From contig CANTAL010000002.1 in the NCBI GenBank assembly GCA_947650365.1, forward strand, positions 2,239,501 to 2,303,500: DNA of 64,000 nucleotides, in the 5' to 3' direction. This document shows positions 1 to 12,900 of this stretch, piece by piece. The notes under the pieces are model-generated. The model saw only the letters and a program-made list of their open reading frames with translations, made no database searches and was not told the DNA's origin. The stretch comes from Chamaelirium japonicum. Its lineage: Eukaryota; Streptophyta; Magnoliopsida; Liliales; Melanthiaceae. Both the position numbers and the translations under genes were made by a program. The stretch's first letter is position 1. Each line of letters opens with the position of its first letter.

Positions 1-772
1 CGCACAATCTATTCTAATTCATTCGTACGAATGTATCCACTCTAATTCATTCATACGATCCATCCTAATTCATTTGTACGAATGTATCCACTCTAATTCA
101 TTCATACGATCCATTCTAATTTATTCGCACGAATGTATCCATTCTAATTCATTCGTACGATCCATTCTATCTCATTCGTACAATCCATTCTATTTCATTC
201 GTACGATCCATTCTTATTCATTCGCACGATCCATTCTAATTCATTCATACGATCTATTCTAATTCGTTCGCACGAATGTATCCATTCTAATTCATTCGTA
301 CGATCCATTCTAATTCATTCATACGATCCATTCTAATTCATTCGTACGATCTATTCTATTTCATTCGTACAATCCATTCTTATACAATCGTATGATCCAT
401 TCTAATTCATTCGCATGATCCATTCTAATTCATTTGTATGATCGATTCTAATTCATTCATACGAATATATCCATTCTAATTCATTCGTACGATCCATTCT
501 ATCTCATTCGTACAATCCATTCTATTTCATTCGTACGATCCATTCTAATTCATTCGCACGATCCATTCTACTCATTCGTACCATCCATTCTAATTCATTC
601 GCACGAATGAATCCATTCTAATTCATTCGTATGATCCATTCTAATTTATTCGTACAATCCATTCTATTTCATTCGTACGATCCATTCTTACTCATTCGTA
701 CGATCCATTCGTATCCATTCTAATTCATTCGTATGATATGTTCTAATTCATTCGTACGATCCTACGAATGAA
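1..772 (+). repeat. Forward block, left window edge
   Basis: The window opens inside this block. It is rich in 28-bp long units (GAATGTATCC near 32, 86, 135, 274) and contains twice the linked trio TCTATCTCATTCGTACAATCC then TCTATTTCATTCG (about 168-205 and 500-535), seen again near 913 and 53,387. It ends at GATCCTACGAATG. Confidence 0.9.
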
Positions 773-813
773 TTAGAATCGATTGTGCGAATGAATTAGA
801 ATGGATCTGGATC
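773..813 (-). repeat. Short reverse block leading into module B
   Basis: About two reverse units, including the linked variant GATTGTGCGAATG, between a CCTACGAATG switch and the module B core at 803-821. Confidence 0.85.
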
Positions 814-821
814 GTGTATCC
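803..821 (-). repeat. Junction module B, inverted orientation (copy 1)
   Basis: Core GGATCTGGATCGTGTATCC is the reverse complement of the copy at 3655. The left flank (GATCCTACG, then GATTGTGCG) and right flank (a CGTACGACCC unit) are the reverse complement of the flanks there. Reverse units lie to the left and forward units to the right. Confidence 0.9.
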
Positions 822-1442
822 ATTTTAATTCATTCGTACGACCCATTCTAATTCATTCGTACGATCCATTCTAATTGATTCGCACAATCGATTCTAATTC
901 ATTCGTACGATCCATTCTATCTCATTCGTACAATCCATTCTATTTCATTCGTACGATCCATTCTAATTCATTCGTACGATCCATTCTAATTCATTCGCAC
1001 GATCCATTCTAATTCATTCGTACGATCCATTCGCACGACCAATTCTATTTCATTTGTACGATCCATTCTAATTCATTCGCACGATCCATTATAGTTCATT
1101 CATACGATCCATTCTAATTCATTCCTACGATCTATATTCTAATTCATTCGCACGATCCATTCTATCTCATTCGTACAATCCATTCTAATTTATTCGTACG
1201 ATCCATTCTAATTCATTCATACGATCCATTCTAATTCATTCGTACGATCCATTCTAATTCATTCGCACGATCCATTCTAATTCATTCGTACGATCCATTC
1301 TAATTCATTCATACGATCCATTCTAATTCATTCGTACGATCCATTCTAATTCATGGGCACAATCTATTCTAATTCATTCGCACAATCTATTCTAATTCAT
1401 TCGTACGATCCATTCTAATTCATTCGTACGATCCATTCTAAT
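814..1442 (+). repeat. Forward block
   Basis: Starts with the CGTACGACCC unit that accompanies module B. It includes a repeat of the TCTATCTCATTCGTACAATCC variant (about 917 and 1165) and a 25-bp CTATATTCTA unit near 1132. It ends at CCATTCTAATTAGAATGG, a fold-back at the TCTAATTAGA palindrome. Confidence 0.9.
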
Positions 1443-1800
1443 TAGAATGGATACATTCGTACGATCGAATTAGAATGGATCGTACGAATGAATTAGAATG
1501 GATCGTGCGAATGAATTAGAATGGATCGTACGAATGAAATAGAATGGATTCGTACGAATGAATTAGAATGGATCGTACAAAGGAATTAGAATGGATCGTA
1601 CGAATGAATTAGAATGGATCGTACGAATGAATTAGAATGGATTGAATTAGAATGAATCGTACGAATGAATTAGAATGAATCATACCGTACGAATGAATTA
1701 GAATGGATCATACAAATGAAATAGAATGGATCGTATGAATGAATTAGAATGGATCGTGCGAATGAATTAGAATAGATCGTACGAATGAATTAGAATGGAT
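1443..1800 (-). repeat. Reverse block
   Basis: Contains the marker ATACCGTACG near 1683, which recurs at about 4314, 7323, 11116, 11297 and 48,103 and, inverted, near 11,731, 23,117, 38,234 and 41,971. It ends in module A (inverted) at 1797. Confidence 0.9.
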
Positions 1801-1905
1801 TCGCACGAATGTATCCATTCTAATTCATTCGTACGATCCATTCTAATTCATTCGCACGATCCATTCCAATTCATTCGCACGAATGTATCCATTCTAATTC
1901 ATTCG
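1801..1905 (+). repeat. Short forward block
   Basis: Four to five units, two of them 28-bp long units. It ends with GTTTGAGTGAATGCGAATGG, a switch word that recurs in either orientation about 19 times in the window. Confidence 0.88.
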
Positions 1906-3667
1906 TTTGAGTGAATGCGAATGGATCGTGCGAATGAATTAGAATGGAATGAATTAGAATGGATTGAATTAGAATGGATCGTACAAATAAATTAGAATGG
2001 ATCATATGAATGAATTAGAATGGATCGTACGAATGAGTAAGAATGGATCATGCGAATGAATTAGAATGGATTGTACGAATGAATTAGAATGGATCGTACG
2101 AAGGAATTAGAATGGATCGTACGAATAAATTAGAATGGATCGTGCGAATAAATTAGAATGGATCGTATGAATGAATTAGAATGGATCGTGCGAATGAATT
2201 AGAATATGGATCGTACGAAGGAATTAGAATGAATCGTACGAATAAATTAGAATGGATCGTGCGAATGAATTAGAATGGATCGTACGAATGAAATAGAATG
2301 GATTCGCATGAATGGATCGTATAAATGAATTAGAATGGATCGTTTGAGTGAATGCGAATGGATCGTGCGAATGAATTAGAATGGAATGAATTAGAATGGA
2401 TTGAATTAGAATGAATCGTACGAATGAATTAGAATGGATCGTACAAATGAATTAGATGGATCGTACGAATGAATTAGAATAGATTGTGCGAATGAATTAG
2501 AATGGATCGTATGAATGAATTAGAATGGATCGTACGAATGAATTAGAATGGATCGTATGAATGAATTAGAATGGATCGTACGAATGAATTAGAATGGATC
2601 GTACGAATGAATTAGAAAGGATAGATTCGTACAAATGAATTAGAATGGATCGTACGAATGAATTAGAGTGGATACGTTCGTGCAAAAGAATTAGAATGGA
2701 TTGTATGAATGAATTAGAATGGATCATACGAATGAATTAGAATGGATCGTATGAATGAAATAGAATGGATTAGAATGAATTAGAATGGATCGTATGAATG
2801 AATTAGAATAGATCATACGAATGAAATAGAATGGATTCGCACGAATGTATCCATTCTAATTCAATGGATCGTGCGAATGAATTAGAATGGATCGTACGAA
2901 TGAATTAGAATGGCTCGTACGAAGGAAATAGAATGGATCGTACGAATGAATTAGAATGGATCGTACTAATGAATTAGAATAGATTGTGCGAATGAATTAG
3001 AATGGATCGTACGAATGAATTAGAATGGATCGTACGAATGAATTAGAATGAATTAGAATGGATCGTACGAATGAATTAGAATGGATCGTACGAATGAAAT
3101 AGAATGGATCGTATAAATGAATTAGAATGGATCGTGCGAATGAATTAGAATGGTTCGTACGAATGAAATAGAATGGATTCGCACGAATGTATCCATTCTA
3201 ATTCAATGGATCGTGCGAATGAATTAGAATGGATCGTACGAATGAATTTGAATGGATCGTACGAAGGAATTAGAATGGATCGTACGAATGAATTAGAATG
3301 GATCGTACGAATGAATTAGCATGGATCGTACGAAGGAATTAGAATGGATCGTACGAATGAATTAGAGTTGATACATTCGTGTGAATGAATTAAAATGGAT
3401 AATACGAATGAATTAGAATGGATTGTATGAATGAATTAGAATGGATCGTGCGAATGAATTAGAGTTGATACATTCGTGTGAATGAATTAAAATGGATAAT
3501 ACGAATGAATTAGAATGGATTGTATGCATGAATTAGAATGGATCGTACGAATGAAATAGAATGGATCGTACGAATGTATTGGAATGGATCGTACGAATGA
3601 ATTAGAATGGATCGTGCGAATGAATTAGAATGGGTCGTACGAATGAATTAGAATGGATACACGATCC
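1906..3667 (-). repeat. Reverse block with two forward islands
   Basis: Mostly reverse units. Forward islands of about 30 bp at roughly 2833-2864 and 3175-3207 begin with inverted module A and return through CTAATTCAATGGATCGTGCG. A segment with GAGTTGATACATTCGTGTG and AAAATGGATAATACG occurs twice within 120 bp (about 3364 and 3472), a local duplication of about 108 bp. GAATATGGATCG (25-bp unit) is near 2202. Confidence 0.9.
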
Positions 3668-3673
3668 AGATCC
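3655..3673 (+). repeat. Junction module B (copy 2)
   Basis: Core GGATACACGATCCAGATCC. The left flank carries a GGGTCGTACG unit. The right flank carries GCACAATCTATT, then CGTAGGATCC. Confidence 0.92.
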
Positions 3674-3868
3674 ATTCTAATTCATTCGCACAATCTATTC
3701 TAATTCATTCGTAGGATCCATTCTAATTCATTACTACAATCCATTCTAATTCATTCGCACGATCCATTCTAATTCATTCGTACGATCCATTCTAATTCAT
3801 TCGCACGATCCATTCTAATTCATTCATACGATCCATTCTAATTCATTCGCACGAATGTATCCATTCTA
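3668..3868 (+). repeat. Forward block after module B
   Basis: About nine units beginning with GCACAATCTATT and CGTAGGATCC, then ATTACTACAATCC. A similar order follows the module B copy at 57,935 (ATTACTACGATCC). It ends at a 28-bp unit joined to AAATGAATTAG. Confidence 0.88.
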
Positions 3869-4922
3869 AATGAATTAGAATGGATCGTACGAATAAGTAA
3901 GAATGGATCGTGCGAATGAATTAGAATAGATCATATGAATGAATTAGAATGGATCGTATGAATGAATTAGAATGGATCGTGTGAATAAATTAGAATGGAT
4001 CGTATCAATGAATTAGAATCGATCGTACGAATGAATTAGAATGGATCATGCGAATGAATTAGAATGGATTGTGCGAATGAATTAGAATGGATCATACGAA
4101 TGAATTAGGATGGATTCATTCGTGCGAATGAATTAGAATGGATCGTACGAATGAGTAAGAATGGATCGTACGAATGAATTAGAATGGATTGAATTAGAAT
4201 GAATCGTACGAATGAATTAGAATGGATCGTACGAATGACTTAGAATGGATCGTACGAATGAATTAGAATGGATTGAATTAGAATGAATCGTACGAATGAA
4301 TTAGAATGAATCATACCGTACGAATGAATTAGAATGGATCATACGAAGGAATTAGAATGGATCGTGCGAATAAATTAGAATGGATCGTATGAATGAATTA
4401 GAATAGATCGTACGAATGAATTAGAATGGATCGTACGAATGAATTAGAATGGATACATTCGTGCGAATGAATTAGAATGGATCGTATGAATGAATTAGAT
4501 TGGATTGTATGCATGAATTAGAATGGATCGTGCGAATGAATTAGAATGGATCGTACGAATGAATTAGAATGGATCGAAAGAATGAATTAGAATGGATACA
4601 TTCGTGCAAAAGAATTAGAATGGATTGTATGAATGAATTAGAATGGATCGTGCGAATGAATTAGAATGGATCGTACGAATGAATTAGAATGGATACATTC
4701 GTGCGAATGAATTAGAATGGATCGTATGAATGAATTAGATTGGACCGTATGCATGAATTAGAATGGATCGTGCGAATGAATTAGATTGGATCGTACGAAT
4801 GAATTAGAATGGATTGAACGAATATATTAGAATGGATCGTACGAATGAGTAAGAATGGATCGTACGAATGAATTAGAATGGATCGTACGAATGAATTAGA
4901 ATGGATCATACGAATGAATTCG
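3869..4922 (-). repeat. Reverse block
   Basis: Contains GGATTGAATTAGAATGAATCG (15-bp unit) at about 4190 and 4270 and ATACCGTACG near 4314. A segment including GGATACATTCGTGCGAATG and a GTATGCATGAATTAG unit is present twice (about 4450-4540 and 4690-4780), a local duplication of about 240 bp. It ends at GAATGAATTCGAATGTATCC (4914-4933). Confidence 0.9.
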
Positions 4923-5180
4923 AATGTATCCATTCTAATTCATTCATACGATCCATTCTATCTCATTCGTATAATCCATTCTAATTCATTCGTACGATCC
5001 ATTCTAATTCATTCGCACGATCCATTCTATCTCATTTGTACAATCCATTCTAATTCAATCCATTCTAATTCATTCGTACGATCCATTCTAATTCATTCGT
5101 ACGATCCATTCTAATTAATTCGTACGATTCATTCTAATTCCTTCGTACGATCCATATTCTAATTCATTCGCACGATCCAT
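4878..5180 (+). repeat. Inverted duplication, arm 1
   Basis: Runs across the reverse-to-forward switch at GAATTCGAATGTATCC and matches the reverse complement of roughly 18,600-18,904, unit for unit and variant for variant. The arms are about 13.7 kb apart. Part of the order is also present, direct and without the switch, near 16,440-16,620. Confidence 0.85.
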
Positions 5181-6108
5181 TCTAATTCATTCATACGATC
5201 CATTCTAATTTATTCGCACGATCCATTCCAATTCATTCGTACGATCCATTCTAATTCCTTCGTACGATCCATTCTAATTCATTCGTACGATCCAATCTAA
5301 TTCATTCGTATGATCCATTCTAATTCATTTGTACGATCCATTCTAATTCACTCGCACGATCCATTGAATTAGAATGGATACATTCGTGCGAATCCATTCT
5401 ATTTCATTCGTACGATCCATTCTAATTCATTTGCACGATCCATTCTAATTCATTCATACGATCCATTCTATTTCATTCGTACGATCCATTCTAATTCATT
5501 CGTACGATCCATTCTAATTCATTCTAATTCATTCGTACGATCCATTCTAATTCATTCATACGATCCATTCTAATTCATTCGCACAATCTATTCTAATTCA
5601 TTAGTACGATCAATTCTAATTCATTCGTACGATCCATTCTAATTCATTCGTACGATCCATTCTAATTCATTCGTACGATCCATTCTAATTCATTCGCACG
5701 ATCCATTCTAATTCATTCATACGATCCATTCTAATTCCTTCGTACGATCCATTCTAATTCAATCGTACGATCCATTCTAATTCATTCGCACGATCCATTC
5801 TAATTCATTCATACGATCCATTCTAATTCATTCGTACGAATGTATCAACTCTAATTCATTCGTACGATCGATTCTAATTCATTCGCACGATCCATTCTAA
5901 TTCATTCGTACAATCCATTCTAATTCCTTTGTACGATCTATTTTAATTCATTCATACGATCCATTCTAATTCATTCGTACGATCCATTCTAATTCCTTCG
6001 TACGATCCATTCTAATTTATTCGTACGATCCATTTTTACTCATTCGTACGATCCATTCTAATTCATTCATACAGTCTATTCTAATTCTTTTGCACGAATG
6101 TATCCATT
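4923..6108 (+). repeat. Forward block
   Basis: Its left part (to about 5180) matches the reverse complement of about 18,600-18,860, including variants GTATAATCC, TCTATCTCATTTGTACAATCC, CTAATTCAATCC and CCATATTCTA. A reverse island with module A lies at 5364-5394. It ends near 6108 in a 28-bp unit joined to TAGAATGAATTAG. Confidence 0.9.
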
Positions 6109-7597
6109 AGAATGAATTAGAATGGATCGTACGAATGAATTAGAATGGATCGTGCGAATGATTTAGAATGGATCATATGAATCAATTAGAATGGATCGTA
6201 TGAATGAATTAGAATGGATCGTGCGAATAAATTAGAATGGATCGTATGAATTAATTAGAATAGATTGTGCGAATGAATTAGAATGGATCATACGAATGAA
6301 ATAGAATGGATCGTGCGAATGAATTAGAATTGATCGTACGAATGTATTAGAATGGATCGTATGCATGAATTAGAATGGATCGTGCGAATAAATTAGAATG
6401 GATCGTACGAATGAATTAGAATGGATCGTATGAATGAATTAGAATGGATCGTGCGAATGAATTAGAATGGATCGTACGAATGAATTAGAATGGATCGTAC
6501 GAATGAAATAGAATGGATCGTACGAATGCATTAGAATGGATCGTACTAATGAATGAGAATAGATTGTGCGAATGAATTAGAATGGATCGTACGAATGAAT
6601 TAGAATGGATCGTACGAATGAATTAGATTGGATCGTATTAATGAATTAGAATGGAACGTACGAATGAATTAGAAAGGATCATACGAAGGAATTAGAATGG
6701 ATCGTACGAATAAATTAGAATAGATCGTACGAATGAATTAGAATGGATCATATGAATGAATTAGAATGGATCGTATGAATGAATTAGAATGGATCGTACG
6801 AATGAATTAGAATGGATCGTACGAATGAATTAGAATAGATTGTGCGAATAAATTAGAATGGATCGTGCAAATGAATTAGAATGGATCGTACGAATGAATT
6901 AGAATGGATCATGCTAATGAATGAATTAGAATGGATCGTGCGAATGAATTAGAATGGATTGTACGAATGAGTAAGAATGGATCGTGCGAATGAATTAGAA
7001 TGGATCGTACGAATGAAATAGAATGGATTGTACGAATGAGATAGAATGGATCGTACGAATGAATTAGAATGGATACATTCATGCGAATGAATTAGAATGG
7101 ATCATACGAATGAATTAGAATGGATTCATTCGTGCGAATGAATTAGAATGGATCGTACGAATGAGTAAGAATTGACCGTACGAATGAATTAGAATGGATT
7201 GAATTAGAATGAATCGTACGAATGAATTAGAATGGATCGTACGAATGAATTAGAATGGATCGTACGAATAAATTAGAATGGATTGAATTAGAATGAATCG
7301 TTCGAATGAATTAGAATGAATCATACCGTACGAATGAATTATAATGGATCATACGAAGGAATTAGAATGGATCGTATGAATGAATTAGAATGGATCGTAC
7401 GAATGAATTAGAAAGGATCGTACGAAGGAATTAGAATGGATAGTATGAATGAATTAGAATGGATACCTTCGTGCAAATGAATTAGAATGGATCGTACGAA
7501 TGAGTAAGAATGGCTCGTACGAATGAAATAGAATGGATCGTATGAATGAATTAGAATGGATCGTATGAATGAATTAGAATGGATACATTCGTGCGAA
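6109..7597 (-). repeat. Reverse block
   Basis: Its 6,790-7,375 part is directly duplicated at 10,583-11,168. Markers are CATGCTAATGAATGAATTAG (6910) and ATACCGTACG followed by ATTATAATGG (7323). The end at 7581-7600 is a module A copy. Confidence 0.9.
6790..7375 (-). repeat. Direct duplication, 3,793-bp spacing, copy 1
   Basis: CATGCTAATG lies at 6910 here and at 10,703 in copy 2. TCATACCGTACG lies at 7321 here and at 11,114 there. Both spacings are exactly 3,793 bp, so no unit was gained or lost between the markers. Confidence 0.85.
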
Positions 7598-8674
7598 TCC
7601 ATTCTATTTCATTCGTACGATCCATTCTAATTCATTCGCACGATCCATTCTAATTCATTCATACGATCCATTCTAATTCCTTCGTACGATCCATTCTAAT
7701 TCATTCGTACGTTCCAATCTAATTCTTTCATACGATCCATTCTAATTCATTCGTACGATCCATTCTAATTCATTCGTACGATCCATTCTAATTCGTGCGA
7801 ATGTATCCATTCTAATTCATTCGTACGATCCATTATAATTCATTCGTACGAAAGTATCCATTCTAATTCATTTGTACGAATGTATCCACTCTAATTCATT
7901 CGTACGATCCATTCTAATTCATTAGCACGATCCATTCTAATTCATTCGTACGATCCATTCTAATTCATTTATACGATCCAATCTAATTCATTCGCACGAT
8001 CCATTCGCATTCACTCAAACGATCCATTCTAATTCATTCATATGATCCATTATAATTCATTCGCACGATCCATTCTAATTTATTTGCACGATCCATTCTA
8101 ATTCATTCATACGATCCATTCTATTTCATTCGTACGATCCATTCTAATTCATTTGTACGATCCATTCTAATTCATTCGTACGATCCATTCTAATTCATTC
8201 GCACAATCTATTCTAATTCATTCGTACGATCCATTCTAATTCATTCGCACGATCCATTCTAATTCATTCATACGATCCATTCTATTTCATTCGTACGATC
8301 CATTCTTACTCATTCGTACGATCCATTCTAATTCATTTGCACGAAGGTATCCATTCTAATTCATTCGTACTATCCAATCTTATTCATTTGTACGATCCAT
8401 TCTAATCCATTCGTATCCATTCTAATTCATTCGTACGATCCATTCTAATTCATTCGCACGATTCATTCTAATTCAATCCATTCTAATTCATTCGTACGAT
8501 CCATTCTTACTCATTCGTACGATCCATTCTAATTCATTCGCACAATCCATTCTAATTCAATCCATTCTAATTCATTCGTACGATCCATTCTTACTCATTC
8601 GTACGATCCATTCTAATTCATTCACACAATCCATTTTAATTCATTTGCACGAAGGTATCCATTCTAATTCATTC
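7598..8674 (+). repeat. Forward block
   Basis: Its segment 7,794-8,050 (GTGCGAATGTATCC, ATTTGTACGAATGTATCCAC, ATTAGCACG, TTATACGATCCAATC, then CATTCGCATTCACTCAAACG) is a higher-order segment found again near 22,017, 40,145 and 43,880 and, shortened, near 51,533. The 15-bp unit TCTAATTCAATCC recurs at about 8470 and 8550, followed each time by TTCTTACTCATT. Confidence 0.9.
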
Positions 8675-9051
8675 GTGTGAATGAATTAGAATGGATCGTG
8701 CGAATGAATTTGAATGGATCGTGCGAATGAATTAGAATGGATCGTACGAATGAAATAGAATGGATTGTACGAATGAGATAGAATGGATCGTACGAATGAA
8801 TTAGAATCGATTGTGCGAATGAATTAGAATGGATCGTACGAAGGAATTAGAATGGATCGTACGAATGAATTAGAATGGATCGTACGAAGGAATTAGAATG
8901 GATCGTACGAATGAATAATAATGGATCGTATGAATGAATTAGATTGGATCGTATTAATGAATTAGAATGGATCATACGAATGAATTAGAATAGATCGTAC
9001 GAATGAATTAGAATGGATACGAATGGATCGTACGAATGAGTAAAAATGGAT
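8675..9051 (-). repeat. Reverse block
   Basis: Joined to the previous block at ATTCGTGTGAATGAATTAG. Contains a TTAGATTGGATCGTATTAATG pair of variants (about 8940) shared with 9626 and 9866. It ends at AAAAATGGATCTATTCTAATTC. Confidence 0.88.
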
Positions 9052-9602
9052 CTATTCTAATTCATTCATACGATCCATTCTAATTCATTCGTACGATCCA
9101 TTCTAATTCATTCGCACGCTATTCTAATTCATTCGTAGGATCCATTCTAATTCATTCGTACGATCCAATCTAATTCATAAGTACGATCCATTCTAAATCA
9201 TTCGCACGATCCATTCTAACTCATTCATACGAATCCATTCTATTTCATTCGTACGATCTATTCTATTTCATTCGTACAATCTATTCTAATTCATTCATAC
9301 GATCCATTCTTATTCATTCGTACGATCCATTCTAATTCATTCGCACGCTATTCTAATTTATTCGTAGGATCCATTCTAATTCATTACTACGATCCATTCT
9401 AATTCATTCATACGATCCATTCTAATTCATTCCTACGATCCATTCTAATTCATTCGTACGATCCATGCTAATTCATTCGTACGATCCATTCTAATTCATG
9501 CGCACAATCTATTCTAATTAATTCGCACAATCTTTTCTAATTCATTCGTACGATCCATTCTAAATCATTCGTACGATCCATTCTAATTAATTCGCACGCT
9601 AT
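9052..9602 (+). repeat. Forward block
   Basis: A truncated unit GCACGCTATTCTAATTC occurs twice (about 9113 and 9346), each followed by CGTAGGATCC: an internal duplication of about 230 bp. The same truncated word forms the exit switch at 9594-9606. Confidence 0.88.
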
Positions 9603-10083
9603 TAGAATGAATTAGAATGGATCGTATGAATGAATTAGATTGGATCGTATTAATAAATTAGAATGGATCGTACGAATGAATTAGAATAGATCATACGAAT
9701 GAATTAGAATAGATTGTGCGAATGAATTAGAATGGATCGTGATAATGAATTAGAATGGATTGTATGAATGAATTAGAATGGATCGTGCGAATGAATTAGA
9801 ATGGATCGTACGAATGAATTAGAATGGATCATGCGAATGAATTAGAATAGATCGTATGAATGAATTAGATTGGATCGTATTAATGAATTGGAATGGATCG
9901 TACGAATGAATTAGAATAGATCGTACGAATGAATTAGAATGGATCGTACGAATGAATTAGAATGGATTGTACGAATGAATTAGAATAGATCGTATGAATG
10001 AATTAGAATGGATCGTATGAATGAATTAGAATGGATCGTGCGAATGAATTAGAATGGATCATACGAATAAAATAGAATGGATT
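9603..10083 (-). repeat. Reverse block
   Basis: The TTAGATTGGATCGTATTAAT variant pair occurs at about 9626 and 9866, with similar units between, suggesting a duplication of about 240 bp. It exits through inverted module A at 10,079 (with GAATGCATCC). Confidence 0.88.
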
Positions 10084-10518
10084 CGCACGAATGCATCCAT
10101 TCTAATTCATTCGTACGATCCATTCTAATTCATTCGTACAATCCATTCTAATTCATTCGCACGATCCATTTTTACTCATTCGTACGATCCATTCTAATTC
10201 ATTCGTACGATCCATTCTAATTCATTAATACGATCCAATCTAATTCATTCATATGATCTATTCTAATTCATTCGCACGATCCATTCTAATTCATTCGTAC
10301 GATCCATTCTAATTCATTCGCACGATCCATTCTAATTCATTTATACAATCCATTCTAATTCATTCGCACGATCCATTCTAATTCATTCACACAATCTATT
10401 CTTATTTATTCGTACGATCTATTCTAATTCATTCGTACGATCCATTCTAATTCATTAATACGATCCAATCTAATTCATTCATACGATCCATTCTAATTCA
10501 TTCTAATTCATTCGCACG
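10084..10518 (+). repeat. Forward block
   Basis: About 19 units. ATTAATACGATCCAATC appears at about 10,224 and 10,455. It ends at TTCGCACGAATTAGAATGG, a switch at a shared CGAATTAG/CTAATTCG word. Confidence 0.88.
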
Positions 10519-11475
10519 AATTAGAATGGATTAGGATGGATCGTACGAATGAGTAAGAATGGATCGTACGAATGAAATCGAATGGATCGTATGAATGAAT
10601 TAGAATGGATCGTACGAATGAATTAGAATAGATTGTGCGAATGAATTAGAATGGATCGTGCAAATGAATTAGAATGGATCATACGAATGAATTAGAATGG
10701 ATCATGCTAATGAATGAATTAGAATGGATCGTGTGAATGAATTAGAATGGATCGTATGAATGAGTAAGAATGGATCGTGCGAATGAATTAGAATGGATCG
10801 TACGAATGAAATAGAATGGATTGTACGAATGAGATAGAATGGATCGTACGAATAAATTAGAATGGATACATTCATGCGAATGAATTAGAATGGATCATAC
10901 GAATGAATTAGAATGGATTCATTCGTGCGAATGAATTAGAATGGATCGTACGAATGAGTAAGAATGGATCGTACGAATGAATTAGAATGGATTGAATTAG
11001 AATGAATCGTACGAATGAATTAGAATGGATCGTACGAATGAATTAGAATGGATCGTACGAATGAATTAGAATGGATTGAATTAGAATGAATCGTATGAAT
11101 GAATTAGAATGAATCATACCGTACGAATGAATTATAATGGATCATACGAAGGAATTAGAATGGATCGTACGAATGAATTAGAATGGATCGTACGAATGAA
11201 TTAGAATGGATCGTACGAATGAATTAGAATGGATCATACGAATGAATTAGAATGGATTGAATTAGAATGAATCGTACGAATGAATTAGAATGAATCATAC
11301 CGTACGAATGAATTAGAATGGATCATACGAAGGAATTAGAATGGATCGTGCAAATAAATTAGAATGGATCGTATGAATGAATTAGAATTGATCGTACGAA
11401 TGAATTAGAATGGATCATACGAATGAAATAGAATGGATACATTCGTACGAATAAATTAGAATAGATTGTGCGAAT
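10519..11475 (-). repeat. Reverse block
   Basis: Holds copy 2 of the 3,793-bp-spaced duplication. The GGATTGAATTAGAATGAATCG plus ATACCGTACG segment is present twice in a row (about 11,080-11,130 and 11,250-11,305), a local duplication of about 182 bp. Confidence 0.9.
10583..11168 (-). repeat. Direct duplication, 3,793-bp spacing, copy 2
   Basis: Markers CATGCTAATG at 10,703 and TCATACCGTACG at 11,114 pair with 6,910 and 7,321. A few substitutions separate the copies, for example AATAAATTAG here against AATGAATTAG there. Confidence 0.85.
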
Positions 11476-12656
11476 GATCCATTCTAATTCATTCGCACGA
11501 TCCATTCTAATTCATTCGTACGATCCATTCTAATTCATTCGTACGATCCATTCTAATTCATTCGTACGATCCATTCTAATTCATTCGCACGAATGTATCC
11601 ATTCTAATTCATTCGTACGATCCATTCTAATTCATTCGTACGATCTATTCTAATTCATTCATACGATCCATTCTGATTTATTCGCACGATCCACTCTAAT
11701 TCCTTCGTATGATCCATTGTAATTTATTCGTACGGTATGATTCATTCTAATTCATTCGTACGATTCATTCTAATTCAATCCATTCTAATTCATTCATACG
11801 ATCCATTCTAATTCATTCGTACGATCCATTCTATTTCATTCGTACGATCCATTCTTACTCATTCGTACGATCCATTCTAATTCATTCGTACGATCCATTC
11901 TAATTCATTAGTACGATCCATTCTAATTTATTCGCACGATCCATTCTAATTCATTCATACGATCCATTCTAATTCATTCGTATGAATACATTCGAATTCA
12001 TTCGTACGATCCATTGTAATTCATTCATACGATCCATCCTAATTCATTCGCACGAATGTATCCATTCTAATTCATTTGTACAATCCATTCTATTTCATTC
12101 GTACGATCCATTCTTACTCATTCGTACGATCCATTCGTATCCATTCTAATTCATTCATACGATCTATTCTAATTCATTCGTACGATCCATTCTAATTCAT
12201 TAATACGGATTCATACGATCCATTCTAATTCATTCGTACAATCCATTCTAATTCATTCGTACGATCCATTCTAATTCATTCATACGATCCATTCTATTTC
12301 ATTCGTACGATCCATTCTTACTCATTCGTATGATCCATCCTAATTCATTTGCACGAAGGTATCCATTCTAATTCATTCGCACGATCCATTCTAATTCATT
12401 CATACGATCCATTCTAATTCATTCGTACGATCCATTCTATTTCATTCGTACGACCCATTCTAATTCATTCGCACAATCTATTCTAAATCATTCTTACGAT
12501 CCATTCTAATTCATTCGTACGATCCATTCTAATTCATTCGTACGATCTATTCTAATTCATTCGCACGAATGAATCCATTCTAATTCATTCGTACGATCCA
12601 TTCTAATTCATATGATCTATTCTAATTCATTCGCACGATCCATTCTAAATCATTCA
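11476..12656 (+). repeat. Forward block
   Basis: Contains CGTACGGTATGATTCATTC near 11,731, the inverse of the ATACCGTACG marker. The 15-bp unit TCTAATTCAATCC follows near 11,771. It ends at CATTCATAATGGATCG. Confidence 0.9.
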
Positions 12657-12900
12657 TAATGGATCGTACGAAGGAATTAGAATGGATCGTACGAATGAAT
12701 TAGAATGGATCGTACGAATGAATTAGAATGAATTAGAATGGATCGTACGAATGAATTAGAATGGATCGTACGAATGAAATGGAATGGATCGTATGAATGA
12801 ATTAGAATGGATCGGCGAATGAATTAGAATGGATTGTACGAATGAAATAGAATGGATTCGCATGAATGTATCCATTCTAATTCAATGGATCGTGCGAATG
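12653..12900 (-). repeat. Direct duplication, about 7.1-kb spacing, copy 1
   Basis: Starts at the unusual switch TTCATAATGGATC (12,653; partner 19,761). It passes GAATGAATTAGAATGAATTAG and ends in a forward island with inverted module A (12,854; partner 19,963). Spacing is 7,108-7,109 bp, the 1-bp difference being a deletion in ATCGGCGAATG near 12,813. Confidence 0.85.

Noticed and set aside
803..821. Module A and B cores as recombinase or transposon end sites.
   Set aside because: I see no terminal repeats, target-site duplications or recombinase gene. The cores are built from satellite words, so simple segment copying explains them without a mobile element.
4878..5114. An open frame beginning MDRTNELEW, different from the usual peptide.
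   Set aside because: It starts in reverse units and crosses a reverse-to-forward switch. Its twin at 18,668-18,904 on the minus strand is the other arm of an inverted duplication. It is a junction product, not a gene.
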